25,166 nt of DNA from JAEZKC01 sp046538945 (GCA_046538945.1 JBKHHW010000032.1:1-25166), one strand, 5' to 3'. Positions 15,701-24,012 are shown, counted from the first letter of the stretch. The notes: a model not told the origin generated them from the sequence alone. Translations and numbers: made by a program.

Positions 15701-16891
15701 CGGGTGCTCGATTCTGAACTCCCGGTCCGGATCTCCCAACCGGATGAACTCCCTGATCTTGCTGTCCAGAGCACCTCTCTGCTCCCGGGGGACTTTAGCC
15801 ATGTAGGATTCGTAGCTTTCGACCTGAACCTCGGGACCGGCGGAGAAAAGATGATCCAGTCTGGGGTTCCATTTGAGATCTCCCGAAGCAATATCCCATT
15901 CCCATTCTGCCATTCCGGATGCCTTAAGTGCCCGGTTGAGACGTTCATGGCTGGATTGAAGAGTTTTCTCCAACTCTATCCTGTGAAGCCCTGAACCGAT
16001 ATCACCCGCAACCTCCACCAGCAGATCCTTTTCCTCCCGGGTAGCCGCAAAGCCGCTCGGAAGAGAAATCCCCAGAATGCCTTTTGGCTGACTCTCCTTT
16101 CCGATTCTTAAAAGCAGCTTTGATTTACCGGGCTCAAGGCTTGCGCAGAGACAACCGCAGCCCAGGCTTTCCTTCTGCTCATAGTTGAGAAGAACATCCG
16201 CTTTCTCCCGGATGACACTGGTGAGATACTGAGGGGTATCTCTGCGTTTGAGGTCCTTTTCAAAAAGGGAAAAGTCCTCCTCGTTACCGGAGTGAGCGGA
16301 AGCGGTCACCTTCTGGTTTTCATCCAGCAGCACTATCCAGGCAGACTCGTAGGAAGGAACCGTCGTCAGAATGCCGCAGGCGGTATGTATGAGTTTAACG
16401 GATTCCTGCTCTTTGACAATAAACTGATTTATATCTCTGATGGCAGCGAGGACTTTTATAAGGTGATCCTCACGCATCTGCGCTTCTTTGCGCCTGGTGA
16501 TATCGTGCGCTACCCCCAGGAAAGCATAGGGTTTGCCGTTTTGGGAGAGAACGCAGCTTTCGGACTCTACCCAGATGACAGAGCCGTCCCGGCACCTTAC
16601 CGGAAATTCCTGAATGTCTCTTTTTCCGTCTTTGAGAACCTGATCACGGTTTTCTTTCAGGCGCCGGGCATACTCCGGGTATGCGATTATGGTATCGAAG
16701 TCGAGTCCTTTACGTATGTCTTCGTCGGTATACCCGGTAAGACTTTTGGCCCGCTGGTTGGCCTCCAGCACAATACCGTCGAGACTTGAAACGAATACGG
16801 CCAGAATGGTGTGCTCGGAGAGGGCCTCATAACGGCGGGCGTATTCCCTCTCCTGCCCGGAGAGATCCGTATATTTTCTGGAATCACTCAT
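12767..16891 (-). CDS. Large soluble GAF/multi-PAS histidine kinase
   Basis: 1374 residues with no membrane segment. Order: PAS1 (about 22-135), GAF (about 143-310), PAS2 (313-437), PAS3 (448-572), PAS4 (575-705), PAS5 (707-833), PAS6 (837-978), PAS7 (993-1117), coiled coil (1118-1152), HisKA with H1166 (SMASHELRTPIT), and HATPase (about 1265-1374) with N box NIMENALRFGN, G1 DNGPGIAP and G2 GTGSGLGLAI. The GAF carries a Cys cluster, CGCLC, at 245-249 that could be redox- or metal-sensitive (inference). PAS3 and PAS7 are close relatives: both have NPN/VPN, a DL strand, FQNK, a GYS segment, HP[HD]D, IEYRMKD and GNW. The ATG has AAGGAA 4 bases upstream. It is the first gene of the unit that continues through the alcohol dehydrogenase, short kinase and receiver. 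Confidence 0.95.
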   Translation of the reverse strand: MSDSRKYTDLSGQEREYARRYEALSEHTILAVFVSSLDGIVLEANQRAKSLTGYTDEDIRKGLDFDTIIAYPEYARRLKENRDQVLKDGKRDIQEFPVRCRDGSVIWVESESCVLSQNGKPYAFLGVAHDITRRKEAQMREDHLIKVLAAIRDINQFIVKEQESVKLIHTACGILTTVPSYESAWIVLLDENQKVTASAHSGNEEDFSLFEKDLKRRDTPQYLTSVIREKADVLLNYEQKESLGCGCLCASLEPGKSKLLLRIGKESQPKGILGISLPSGFAATREEKDLLVEVAGDIGSGLHRIELEKTLQSSHERLNRALKASGMAEWEWDIASGDLKWNPRLDHLFSAGPEVQVESYESYMAKVPREQRGALDSKIREFIRLGDPDREFRIEHPVRDESGNIRWIETRGKLAKGTNDRSLRMTGLLLDVTERKEKERQIQEQKDRIQKILDIVPNLLFIYDLKESRPVFQNKSLESYMGYSSQELQRSGSRFLDSVVHPHDLSTVRQYTEKLQFLEENEYAEIEYRMKDVEGNWHWFRNTHVVFSHEADGSVREVLGSASDITQRKKWEDALKESEESLRITLASIGDGVISTDTQGRIIRMNNLAEKLTGWPTEEAKGKLLRDVFRIYNAITGEPVDNPVTKVLSTGLIVGLANHTVLVSRTGEQYNISDSAAPITDEQNRIRGVVLAFTDNTEQYRLHQQIRETKERLELALDATEMGTWDWDITSDKVIYDHRWAKIVGYSPEELSPDMNTYNSLLHPEDRSLVFGEIRRHLSGEIPSFHVEHRFHTKSGATIWTLSRGRVIERDQKGKPVRACGTMLDITGRKTAQEKLRLSEERYRTYIKLTSDGVYRIELAEPIPASLSPELQVDLFYERAQVAEANLAFARMYGFESEEQLNGKKLPQFHGGRDKKQNRLFLKTLAQEDYRVTDFISDEVDKDGNQHFFLNNVFGIVENGQLVRIWGTQRDITDVRKSQMAEEKHLEEITKQKQFVQKIFDTNPNVLYVFDLEKQAPIFQNKHVARAIGYSDKQILSMGREVIDTMMHPDDFPKFIAHLQNMASASDNQILSIEYRMKDTSGNWRWFISHDTPFKRDEQGRVTQIIGTATEVTELKQAQSDLTRYQHRLEKANEELTNTNSNLQNANKRLLDIDKVKTEFVSMASHELRTPITSVLGFAQTLLAPDITLNREESRQYLQIIEREAVRLRDLVSDLLDLSKIESGRAEFKKEQVDLEELVKNTLEYLKVSPDKKISVISDEWGRKPVKGDREKIRRVVLNIMENALRFGNRVEVRISGEPHERMVKISDNGPGIAPKHQGEIFEKFYRVQEEKSPGTGSGLGLAIAKEVVQSHGGRIWVESTPGRGTAFFFTIRE

Positions 16892-16908
16892 CCGTTCCTT
16901 CTTGCGAT

Positions 16909-17067
16909 ATGCGGCTGTATGCCATTTCCTTTACTTTCAGCCGCGAGGACCATACCATCATAATTTCGGGCTTCACTGATCTTGTAAAGCGCTTCCCCCC
17001 GCAGCAGATTCAGATAATGTACCGGGAGGTGAAGGACTTTCCCGGTTTCCGGAATAACGTCTATTAG
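16909..17067 (+). CDS. Doubtful 52-residue reading frame
   Basis: A 52-codon frame (MRLYAISFTFSREDH...FRNNVY) in the gap between the large kinase and the TamB-like gene. Its composition looks protein-like, with alternating hydrophobic stretches, but there is no ribosome binding site, and it would overlap the leader and the proposed promoter of the divergent kinase. I do not recognise it. It may be a remnant or chance. Confidence 0.2.
   Translation: MRLYAISFTFSREDHTIIISGFTDLVKRFPPQQIQIMYREVKDFPGFRNNVY
16960..16988 (-). promoter_or_regulatory. Possible promoter of the large kinase operon
   Basis: On the minus strand TTTACA (16983-16988), a 17-base spacer and AATTAT (16960-16965) approximate a sigma-70 promoter. 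The start would be near 16953, about 60 bases before the ATG at 16891. The -10 match is four of six, so this is tentative. Confidence 0.35.
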
Positions 17068-17370
17068 TACTAGCCTGGTACTCGCCGTCTAATGTGCTCC
17101 TCTACCGATTCGGATTTCTGCGGATCACCATATTGTAAAAGCAGTTTCTGTACCAGTAGTGACACTCTCCCCAGTAGCCGCCGAAAACGGATCGGCCGTA
17201 TCCGGGTTGCGGTTCTTTCTCAAAATGGGAAAGTGAACATTACTGTCCGGGCGAAATATACAGCCCCCAGATCCGGGAGACATTCCGGGGCTGAAGACTC
17301 CCTTTTTTGTGCCTGATCCGCGGCACTGCATTTGCTTTTCAGGAATTGTCCCTTTCCCCCGGCTGACTAT
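17068..17370 (+). promoter_or_regulatory. TamB leader region with competing hairpins
   Basis: No gene is seen here. Two structures overlap on the plus strand. CAGCCCC (17261-17267) can pair with GGGGCTG (17287-17293). Alternatively, GGGAG (17275-17279) can pair with CTCCC (17298-17302), which runs straight into six Ts (17303-17308) like a small intrinsic terminator. As simple hairpins they exclude each other. They lie 63-110 bases before the TamB start. This may be an attenuator, or a terminator for whatever is transcribed from 16909. A small inverted repeat AGTAC/GTACT is at 17066-17082. No good promoter was found. Confidence 0.3.
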
Positions 17371-20300
17371 ATGAACAGACAAAAAGTTTCAAGAACCGCC
17401 GGTTTCATACTGCTCTACTCAGTTTCGGGCGCTCTGGGACTGTATCTGCTCCTTCTTGTCGTGATCCACCTGCCCCCCGTTCAGGATTACCTCCTCTCCG
17501 TTCTGGAACGGCAGATAAATCCCGCTATCAGGGGAACACTGGAAGTAGCCTCCTTCAGGACCGACCTGGTGAATTTTATCACATTCTCCCAAATCAAAGC
17601 CTTCAGGCATGGTGAAGACAGAGATTCGCTATACATCCAGAATCTGATGGTGGACTATTCCATACCGGCGCTTTTGGATAAGAAAGTGAAAATCGATGCC
17701 GTGGGGGTAAGGGACGGTGAGATATACCTTGTAAGGGATTCCACAGGCAGTCTGCAGTTTCCGCTCCTCCCCAAACCGCAGCCGAAGGCGCCTGAACCCG
17801 ATACTGCCCCCGGTTTTCTTCCCAAACCATGGGAGCTGGTGGTGGATACCGGGTTTGTGGAGGATGTGAATTTCTCCTACCGCGACCGCCAGCTTGACCT
17901 TTCCACCACCTTTGAGTCTCTGGACATAGGGGTAAGCTCCCGCAACCTGGACTCACTTCTGGCTCAACTTTCTTCCGAACAGATACTGGTGCGCTCTCCC
18001 TGGTGGAACGGGACACTGGATACTCTCTATACCAGAGGGAGAAGAGATAATTCCCTGGTCGACCTGCACAACTTTCTGATTTCGGGTGACCAGGCCCGGC
18101 TTCGTCTGTCCGGGACGGTTCCCCTGTCACTTTCTGCCCCGTTCAATCTCACCGGAAACGCCCGGGGTCAACTTGCACCTTTGGTCAAGGAATTGTTTGC
18201 TGCAGCCGATACGTTGAGGGGTTTTGTTCAGGCGGATTTCGATGCCCAGGGTACGCTGGAGTCACCCCGGCTCAGAGCCGTTGTGACTTCCCCCTTTGTT
18301 CAGTACAGAACCTATGAGCTTGATTCAGTCTATATACACGCGCGCTACACTGAATCGGAAACTCTCCAGGTCGCTTCCTTTCTGCGCAGCCCCTACGGAA
18401 CAGTCCGGGTGGATGGTGCTCTGGGGATTCCGGGTCTGATACTCTCTCCAAAATCCGGCGGGTACAAAGCGTGGGTGAATGCGGATGTGGCCCGGCTCTC
18501 CGCCCTGCTGAGAAAAGCAGGGCTTGCGCCGCCTCAGGTGGACGGCACGGCGGACCTTGATCTCTTCGCCCAAAGTGATTCTCTTCTGTCTCTCCCCGAT
18601 TCTCTTCTTATGACACTCGTAGTGAATCAAAAGGGACCGCCCGCACTGGACACTGCCCGGGCCCGTCTGCAACTTGTCAACGCCAGGTGGGCTCTCGATG
18701 CCCTGCTTGGCAGAGGAAACCGTCTTTCCGGAAGCGGAACCGCCCGGTTTCCGGAAACACTTCAGGGAGATCTTCAGGGAACGCTCTCAAACCCGCAACT
18801 GATTACCGAATTCCTTTTTCCCGAGCCCGTAACCGGTTCCCTGACCTTTGACGCCTCTTTCAGAAATGTGCTGAAACGTCCCCGGCTTCGGGTGCAGGTC
18901 GACTCCGACTCTCTCGCCTGGAGAGGGGTGATAGCCGGGCGGCTTGCGGGCGTAGTACGTTATGACGGACGCTGGATAATCGACCGATCGTCCGCTCTTT
19001 TTCTGGCTGACCTGGGACGGCTTGAAATGCCCGGTGTCGGGCAGATCGGCGGCGATCTTCGGGCGGAAGTTTCCGCCCAGGGTGCTCTGCCCATACCGCG
19101 GATGCAGGCTGACGTGGTAGTGACTGATCCCGGGTATGCGGATTACTCGGCTCAGGAAATCCAGGCCCGGCTGCGCTTCAGAGATCAGACCCTTTTCTGG
19201 GACCGTCTGGAGGTCCGGACAGATACCTTCCGGCTCTCTTCCACCGGCCAGACCGATTTCCTTTCACCCCGCCGGAGCGCTCAGGCCCAGCTCCAGTTGG
19301 ACGTGAGGGAAAAGCCTGCCGCAAGCTTATCCGTCGAGGGCGCATTTGTGGATGATTCCCTGCATGCGACCAGTGTGGTTGAATATCTGGTCCCCGGAAG
19401 GATCATTCCCGATCTGCCCTTTTTCCCCTGCTACGAGGGGGGGGCAAGCGTTCGGGCGGTTGTGGGTGAAGGGTATTGTGTAAGGAGAGGTGATCTGGAT
19501 TTTGATTTCATGCAGTTTGCACCCGCCCTTGAGGAACCGTACCTGATCAGTGGGAGTGTGGGGTATCAGGGAAATGTTCTGGATGGAGAAGTGCTGGTAC
19601 GGGAGGATGATCTGTCTTCAACTCTTGCTCTGGGAGCGAATCTGCTGCTTGAAAGAATCTGCCCTGACAGTCAGTTCAGGCCTGGTGAGGGAAGTGCGGT
19701 GAGGGTTGTAACTCGCGATTTCGAGTACGGTCCTCTTGTCAAAGCCTATTTACCCCGTTTCTTTGCCCAGGGCGCTTTCAGCAGCAGCGTAGAGGCTACT
19801 CTGGAAAACGGGAGGTGGTATCTTGACGGGGTGGTGAATGTGGCAGCCGACACGCTTGCCTATCCGCCTCAGGATATCTATGCCTCCAATGCGATAGTCA
19901 CTCTCAGGCCCCGAGGTACTGTCGGTTCGCCTCAGGGCTCTTTCAATATGACAGCCCGGGGGATAGAGTATGCGGCTAACTCCATCAATAATACAGCAGT
20001 TGTGGGGAGTATAGATTCCCATGCGGTCATGATAAGGACACTTGTGGGAACTTTTGAAGACGAAGGCTTCATTTCCGCTTCGGGCACGGTGCCTTTCAGT
20101 CTGGGAGCCCCAACAGGCCAGGATGCCCGTTTTATTTTCGAAGCGGAAAAGGTTCCGCTTGCCTTTGCCAACCCTTTTCTGCCCACGGTGCAGGTTGTTG
20201 CAGGGACCCTTTCCGGCAGGGGTTCGGTTGTTTTCGGTGAAAAGCTGGATGCGGACGGCGCGCTGACGGTAAGCAATCTGCAGGTCGGGTATGATCTGTG

Positions 20301-21399
20301 CAATCTGGATGCCGGTCCTTTATCGGCGGATCTTTTCCTTGTCAACGATTCCGTGGTGCTCGGCAGGCTTGCCGGAGAGGTTGGGGGAGGGGTGATCGGG
20401 GCAAAGGGTTTCATTCAGCTGGGACTGTGGAGCATAGAGGACTTCAGTTTTGACGTGGGAGCCCGTGGGGCACGGATTTTCTGCGATGATTTCGTGGAGC
20501 TGGGCATAGGCGGTGCCAGAATCAGTTATGAAATGGAGGAGGACGGGTATCTGCTTACTTCAACAGTTTCCTTTGCGGAGAGCCGGTTTGACCAGGTGAT
20601 TTCGCTTCAGGAAATTATCGACAGGGCAATCACTACTATTCCGCCCGGGCCCATACCTACCATCATGAGGGAAACTGAGGTGGATGCCACGGCGGTGTTC
20701 AACCGCAATCTTCTTATCGACACCAATTTCGGCCGGTTTCTTCTTGATGGGCGTATGGCGGTGTCGGGCACGCTTGCACGCCCCAGATTTAACGGCGTTC
20801 TGACGGTGGCTGAGGGCACGGTGCAGTATCTTGACCGGGAGTTTGAGATCGAAGAGGGAATACTGCGCCAGTTCGATCCCTTTGAAATCAACCCTGAGCT
20901 TGACATTTCCGCATCCACCCGGACTCGGGCAATCACTCTTGCCGACCCGGCTGACTACACCATTTCCGTTTCGGTTACCGGGACGCTGCGGGAGCCTCAA
21001 CTTGATGTCGCGTCCAGCCCCCCTCTGGAACAGCAGGAAATCCTGAATCTTCTCACGCTCAGTACCACCGAGGGAGGACCAGGTCTTCCCCGCACCGGGG
21101 AGATTGTTTCGTCGCACATAACCGGTATCGGTTCGCAGCTTCTGGAGCAGGCGTTCGGGATCGACAACATAAGCGTGACCGGAAATCTTTTCGCTGTTCC
21201 GGAAAACGGAGGGTTGACTTTCACGGTCAGGGAAGATCTCACTTCGGACCTGACAGTCGTGTACCAGTCGGATCTGCTTGATCTGGCAAATCAGGGTATT
21301 CTGGTAAATTACCGTTTGTTTCCCCGTTTCCGTCTGATAGGGCAGACCCAGACCGTCGGAGAATCGGAACTGGGTTTCAGGTACACCATACGAAGATGA
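17371..21399 (+). CDS. tamB: TamB-like translocation and assembly module protein (DUF490)
   Basis: A 1342-residue protein anchored in the inner membrane by one N-terminal segment (about residues 7-32) and otherwise periplasmic. The long middle consists of repeated beta-strand units (xxLRLSGTVPL, DGxLxV and similar) like the hydrophobic groove of TamB/AsmA-family bridge proteins. The last ~340 residues form the DUF490 domain: an EEGILRQFDPFEINPELDI segment, a GTLREPQLDVAS strand with PPLEQQEILNLL, and a final GFRYTIRR. TamB works with the outer-membrane protein TamA and is implicated in outer-membrane protein insertion and phospholipid transport. The ATG at 17371 starts just before the membrane segment. 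A TTG at 17332 would add 13 residues. Neither has a clear ribosome binding site. The stop is 6 bases from the BamA/TamA-like gene. Confidence 0.9.
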   Translation: MNRQKVSRTAGFILLYSVSGALGLYLLLLVVIHLPPVQDYLLSVLERQINPAIRGTLEVASFRTDLVNFITFSQIKAFRHGEDRDSLYIQNLMVDYSIPALLDKKVKIDAVGVRDGEIYLVRDSTGSLQFPLLPKPQPKAPEPDTAPGFLPKPWELVVDTGFVEDVNFSYRDRQLDLSTTFESLDIGVSSRNLDSLLAQLSSEQILVRSPWWNGTLDTLYTRGRRDNSLVDLHNFLISGDQARLRLSGTVPLSLSAPFNLTGNARGQLAPLVKELFAAADTLRGFVQADFDAQGTLESPRLRAVVTSPFVQYRTYELDSVYIHARYTESETLQVASFLRSPYGTVRVDGALGIPGLILSPKSGGYKAWVNADVARLSALLRKAGLAPPQVDGTADLDLFAQSDSLLSLPDSLLMTLVVNQKGPPALDTARARLQLVNARWALDALLGRGNRLSGSGTARFPETLQGDLQGTLSNPQLITEFLFPEPVTGSLTFDASFRNVLKRPRLRVQVDSDSLAWRGVIAGRLAGVVRYDGRWIIDRSSALFLADLGRLEMPGVGQIGGDLRAEVSAQGALPIPRMQADVVVTDPGYADYSAQEIQARLRFRDQTLFWDRLEVRTDTFRLSSTGQTDFLSPRRSAQAQLQLDVREKPAASLSVEGAFVDDSLHATSVVEYLVPGRIIPDLPFFPCYEGGASVRAVVGEGYCVRRGDLDFDFMQFAPALEEPYLISGSVGYQGNVLDGEVLVREDDLSSTLALGANLLLERICPDSQFRPGEGSAVRVVTRDFEYGPLVKAYLPRFFAQGAFSSSVEATLENGRWYLDGVVNVAADTLAYPPQDIYASNAIVTLRPRGTVGSPQGSFNMTARGIEYAANSINNTAVVGSIDSHAVMIRTLVGTFEDEGFISASGTVPFSLGAPTGQDARFIFEAEKVPLAFANPFLPTVQVVAGTLSGRGSVVFGEKLDADGALTVSNLQVGYDLCNLDAGPLSADLFLVNDSVVLGRLAGEVGGGVIGAKGFIQLGLWSIEDFSFDVGARGARIFCDDFVELGIGGARISYEMEEDGYLLTSTVSFAESRFDQVISLQEIIDRAITTIPPGPIPTIMRETEVDATAVFNRNLLIDTNFGRFLLDGRMAVSGTLARPRFNGVLTVAEGTVQYLDREFEIEEGILRQFDPFEINPELDISASTRTRAITLADPADYTISVSVTGTLREPQLDVASSPPLEQQEILNLLTLSTTEGGPGLPRTGEIVSSHITGIGSQLLEQAFGIDNISVTGNLFAVPENGGLTFTVREDLTSDLTVVYQSDLLDLANQGILVNYRLFPRFRLIGQTQTVGESELGFRYTIRR

Positions 21400-21405
21400 T
21401 GTGAA

Positions 21406-23187
21406 ATGGAAAGAAGAGCGTTTTTTTTGATTATGGTCCTGGCGGGGCAGATTCTGGCTCAGCGGCAGCAGTGGTATGTTGAAACTTTGGAATTTGCGGG
21501 AAACGAGAGTATAAGCCGTCAGGTTCTTCTTTCGCGGATGCAGCTTCAGCCGCCTGATTTTTTCATCCGTTACAGGTACACCTTCTCTGTTTTAACTGAC
21601 GATATCTACAGGCTTGAGCGTTTTTACGCCTCCAGAGGCTATCTTAACGCCAGGGTGCGTATCGCTCAGGTAGTCAGAGACAGCTCGGTGCAGGGAGTTT
21701 ACATCCGGCTTCGCATTCATGAAGGTGTTCAGACCATCGTGGATTCGGTTGCATTCACCAGTAATGAAATTTTCAGTGATTCTGCTCTTCTGCGGTTCAC
21801 TCTTCTGAAGAGAAACGAACCGCTGGATTCCCTTTTGTATGCTCGAAGCGGAGGGGTCATTGAAGACAGCCTTGCGTCCCGGGGTCATCTGTTGGCGGAG
21901 GTGGAAGAGCGTATACGTTTTACTGATCAGCGGGATACCGCCAGGGTGGTCTACACCATAAGGGAAGGTCCGCTGGTTCTGATCGGGAATGTGGGGATAG
22001 AGGGGGCGGGTGTTGTCAGAGAGGAAGTGGTCCAGAGAGAGCTGATGCTTGAGAACGGCTCTGTTCTGACCTCGGGCAGGATTGCCCGTTCCGTGGGCCG
22101 TCTGTACAGTACGGGGCTGTTTGACTTTGTGCGGATCGAGCCTGTTGATACGGCATCCGTTCCCTCTGAACTCGATACGGTGGTGGTTCCTGTACGGGTT
22201 CAGGTGCAGACGGCGGATTTCTTCTCGCTCACTACAGGTGGTGGATACAGTTCGGAAGATGGCCTGTATGCAACCGCGGAGGTTTCCTATGATAATCTGT
22301 TCGGTCTGGGTCACAGGGCATCGGCAAGCGGCCGCCTTTCCTATGATCTGGTTTCCGCTCAGTTGATTTACTCTTATCCCTGGTTTTTGAGAATGCCCCT
22401 GTTTGCTGATTATCTGTTGTACATTGAAAGGCGCGACGAGGCTGAGTTTTCCGGGCTTTTCAGAGGAGGACTCTTTTCTCTGAGCGGCCGGTTCAATCCT
22501 CTGACCCGCTACAGAGTGTGGTTCCGGGTGGAGAACACGGTCTGGATTGAGGGGGATACATCAGTGGCTGAGTTTCCCGAACGGCTGCGTGGCAACAGCG
22601 CTCTGGTGGGCGTGGGTGTTACCCGCGACACCAGAGATAACGTGGTTAGTCCGGGTAATGGTTTTTTCGGGATAGTTGAAGCGGAGCTGGCCGGTCCGGG
22701 TATACCCTGGAGTGACAAGTTCGTCCGGACCAGAGCCGATGCCCGGGGCTATTACTCTCCTTTCGATGATAGGCTTACGCTCTTGTCCTCGATTTTTGCG
22801 GGATACGTGAGAGAATACGGAGGCGGCGGCGCGGGTGTACCCTCCCGGGAGCTTTTCCGTGTAGGTGACGGGGTCAGGCTTGTACGGGGATATCCCAATG
22901 AGGCGGTTATGGACGGGGGACGGGGCGGGAGACTGGCCCTTGTTTTCACACCACTCGAGGTTATGTTTCTGATCTATGAGCCTCTGTCCGGGGCTCTGTT
23001 CGTGGATGGCGGCTTCATCTGGTCAGCTCTTGAAAGTTTCGATACGCGGGATGTTCGATGGTCGGTTGGTGCGGGCTTCAGGTTAGGTCTGCCCATAGGG
23101 TTGGTCCGGTTTGATTACGGGGTGCGTCTGGATGGTGATCTGGATCTGGGCGGGAGGTTTCACCTGGGAGTGGGGACGGCGTTTTAG
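21406..23187 (+). CDS. BamA/TamA-family outer-membrane protein (Omp85)
   Basis: 593 residues: signal peptide (1-18, cleavage near ILA-Q), three POTRA domains (about 21-107, 108-187, 188-268), and a 16-strand-type beta-barrel (about 270-593). The barrel carries the Omp85 hallmark VRGY at 493-496 and ends GVGTAF, a proper C-terminal beta-signal with terminal Phe. Three POTRAs plus adjacency to a TamB gene point to a TamA-type protein rather than BamA, which usually has five POTRAs. It would insert or assist outer-membrane proteins with TamB. The start codon is 6 bases after the tamB stop with no clear Shine-Dalgarno sequence, so translational coupling is likely. Confidence 0.92.
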   Translation: MERRAFFLIMVLAGQILAQRQQWYVETLEFAGNESISRQVLLSRMQLQPPDFFIRYRYTFSVLTDDIYRLERFYASRGYLNARVRIAQVVRDSSVQGVYIRLRIHEGVQTIVDSVAFTSNEIFSDSALLRFTLLKRNEPLDSLLYARSGGVIEDSLASRGHLLAEVEERIRFTDQRDTARVVYTIREGPLVLIGNVGIEGAGVVREEVVQRELMLENGSVLTSGRIARSVGRLYSTGLFDFVRIEPVDTASVPSELDTVVVPVRVQVQTADFFSLTTGGGYSSEDGLYATAEVSYDNLFGLGHRASASGRLSYDLVSAQLIYSYPWFLRMPLFADYLLYIERRDEAEFSGLFRGGLFSLSGRFNPLTRYRVWFRVENTVWIEGDTSVAEFPERLRGNSALVGVGVTRDTRDNVVSPGNGFFGIVEAELAGPGIPWSDKFVRTRADARGYYSPFDDRLTLLSSIFAGYVREYGGGGAGVPSRELFRVGDGVRLVRGYPNEAVMDGGRGGRLALVFTPLEVMFLIYEPLSGALFVDGGFIWSALESFDTRDVRWSVGAGFRLGLPIGLVRFDYGVRLDGDLDLGGRFHLGVGTAF

Positions 23188-23188
23188 G

Positions 23189-23785
23189 ATGAATATGCGG
23201 ATAGTATGGCTGCTTTTTCTGCTGACAGTATGCTGTGTACGCAGCGGGTTTTCTCAGGGGTGTCAGGATATACTGGAGGATATAGAAGCGGAGGAGTGGC
23301 AGGGAGACGGGGGAAACGGTGAGAACGGTGCTGTTCCGGATGAGGCGTTCGAGCGTGAAATCCACAGAGTGTTTATCGCGGGGCTGGGCGGGGGGTACAT
23401 AGATCACCCCGATTTTGAAAGGGTCTCCTACAATTTCTATCTGTCCGCGCTCTGGGAGGTGTGGCGGTACGGAGCGGTTCGGGTCGGGGGGGAGTTTGTT
23501 TCCGATCTTGAGGAGTCATTTGTGGGGGATATTGTGGCTGGAGTGAACGTGTATCCTTTTGCGTTTGGAACGACTCCGTTTGTGGGTTTCGGGGTGGGAT
23601 ACGGATATGGTCAGGCGGCGGATCAGACCGGTTGGGGGCTGCATGCCAGTGCCGATATAGGAGTGTTTGTGATTCAGGGGCCCAATCTGCAGCTGGCATT
23701 TTCCGCCGGTGCTTTTTACCAGCGTAGTCTGGTGGGAGGCGAATATCCCGTAGGAGTAATACTGCGGCTGGGGTTTATTATCTGA
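23189..23785 (+). CDS. Small outer-membrane beta-barrel-like protein
   Basis: A 198-residue exported protein. A signal peptide covers about residues 1-23 (MRIVWLLFLLTVCC core). An acidic, Gly-rich linker follows (about 28-55). The rest alternates aromatic and small residues in repeated strands (FIAGLGGGYID, GAVRVGGEFVSD, TPFVGFGVGYGYG, LHASADIGVFV, LAFSAGAFYQRS, VGVILRLGFII), as expected for an 8-strand-type barrel. No named family is recognised. The ATG at 23189 is one base after the stop of the Omp85 gene. A second ATG at 23195 has AGGA 5 bases upstream and may be the real start. It is probably the third gene of the tam operon and may be a client or accessory. Confidence 0.8.
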   Translation: MNMRIVWLLFLLTVCCVRSGFSQGCQDILEDIEAEEWQGDGGNGENGAVPDEAFEREIHRVFIAGLGGGYIDHPDFERVSYNFYLSALWEVWRYGAVRVGGEFVSDLEESFVGDIVAGVNVYPFAFGTTPFVGFGVGYGYGQAADQTGWGLHASADIGVFVIQGPNLQLAFSAGAFYQRSLVGGEYPVGVILRLGFII

Positions 23786-23855
23786 ACTGTTCAGCTGCGT
23801 TTTCACTGTGGTTTGGTTTGAATCTTTTCTAAACGGTTGCGCCAGACCGAATTTC

Positions 23856-23884
23856 TTGCCGATTTCTCTTTCCCGATGTATTTT
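23856..23884 (+). promoter_or_regulatory. Possible promoter of the tRNA pair
   Basis: TTGCCG (23856-23861), a 17-base spacer and TATTTT (23879-23884) lie about 30 bases before tRNA-Pro. Each hexamer matches four of six consensus bases. The rest of 23786-23915 is T-rich, with a run of eight Ts just before the tRNA. Confidence 0.4.
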
Positions 23885-23915
23885 TTCCCCGTTGCCGTTT
23901 TTTTTCGCGGTGATG

Positions 23916-23989
23916 CGGGGTGTAGCGCAGTCTGGTAGCGCACTTGGTTTGGGACCAAGGTGTCGCTGGTTCGAATCCGGCCACCCCGA
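23916..23989 (+). tRNA. tRNA-Pro (anticodon TGG)
   Basis: A 74-base cloverleaf. The acceptor CGGGGTG (23916-23922) pairs with CACCCCG (23982-23988). The D arm is GCGC/GCGC, the anticodon stem CTTGG/CCAAG with loop TTTGGGA, and the T arm GCTGG-TTCGAAT-CCGGC. The discriminator is A. CCA is not encoded. The anticodon TGG reads proline codons, including CCA and CCG. Confidence 0.97.
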
Positions 23990-24012
23990 TAAATTTCCAC
24001 TGAAAGTACCGC

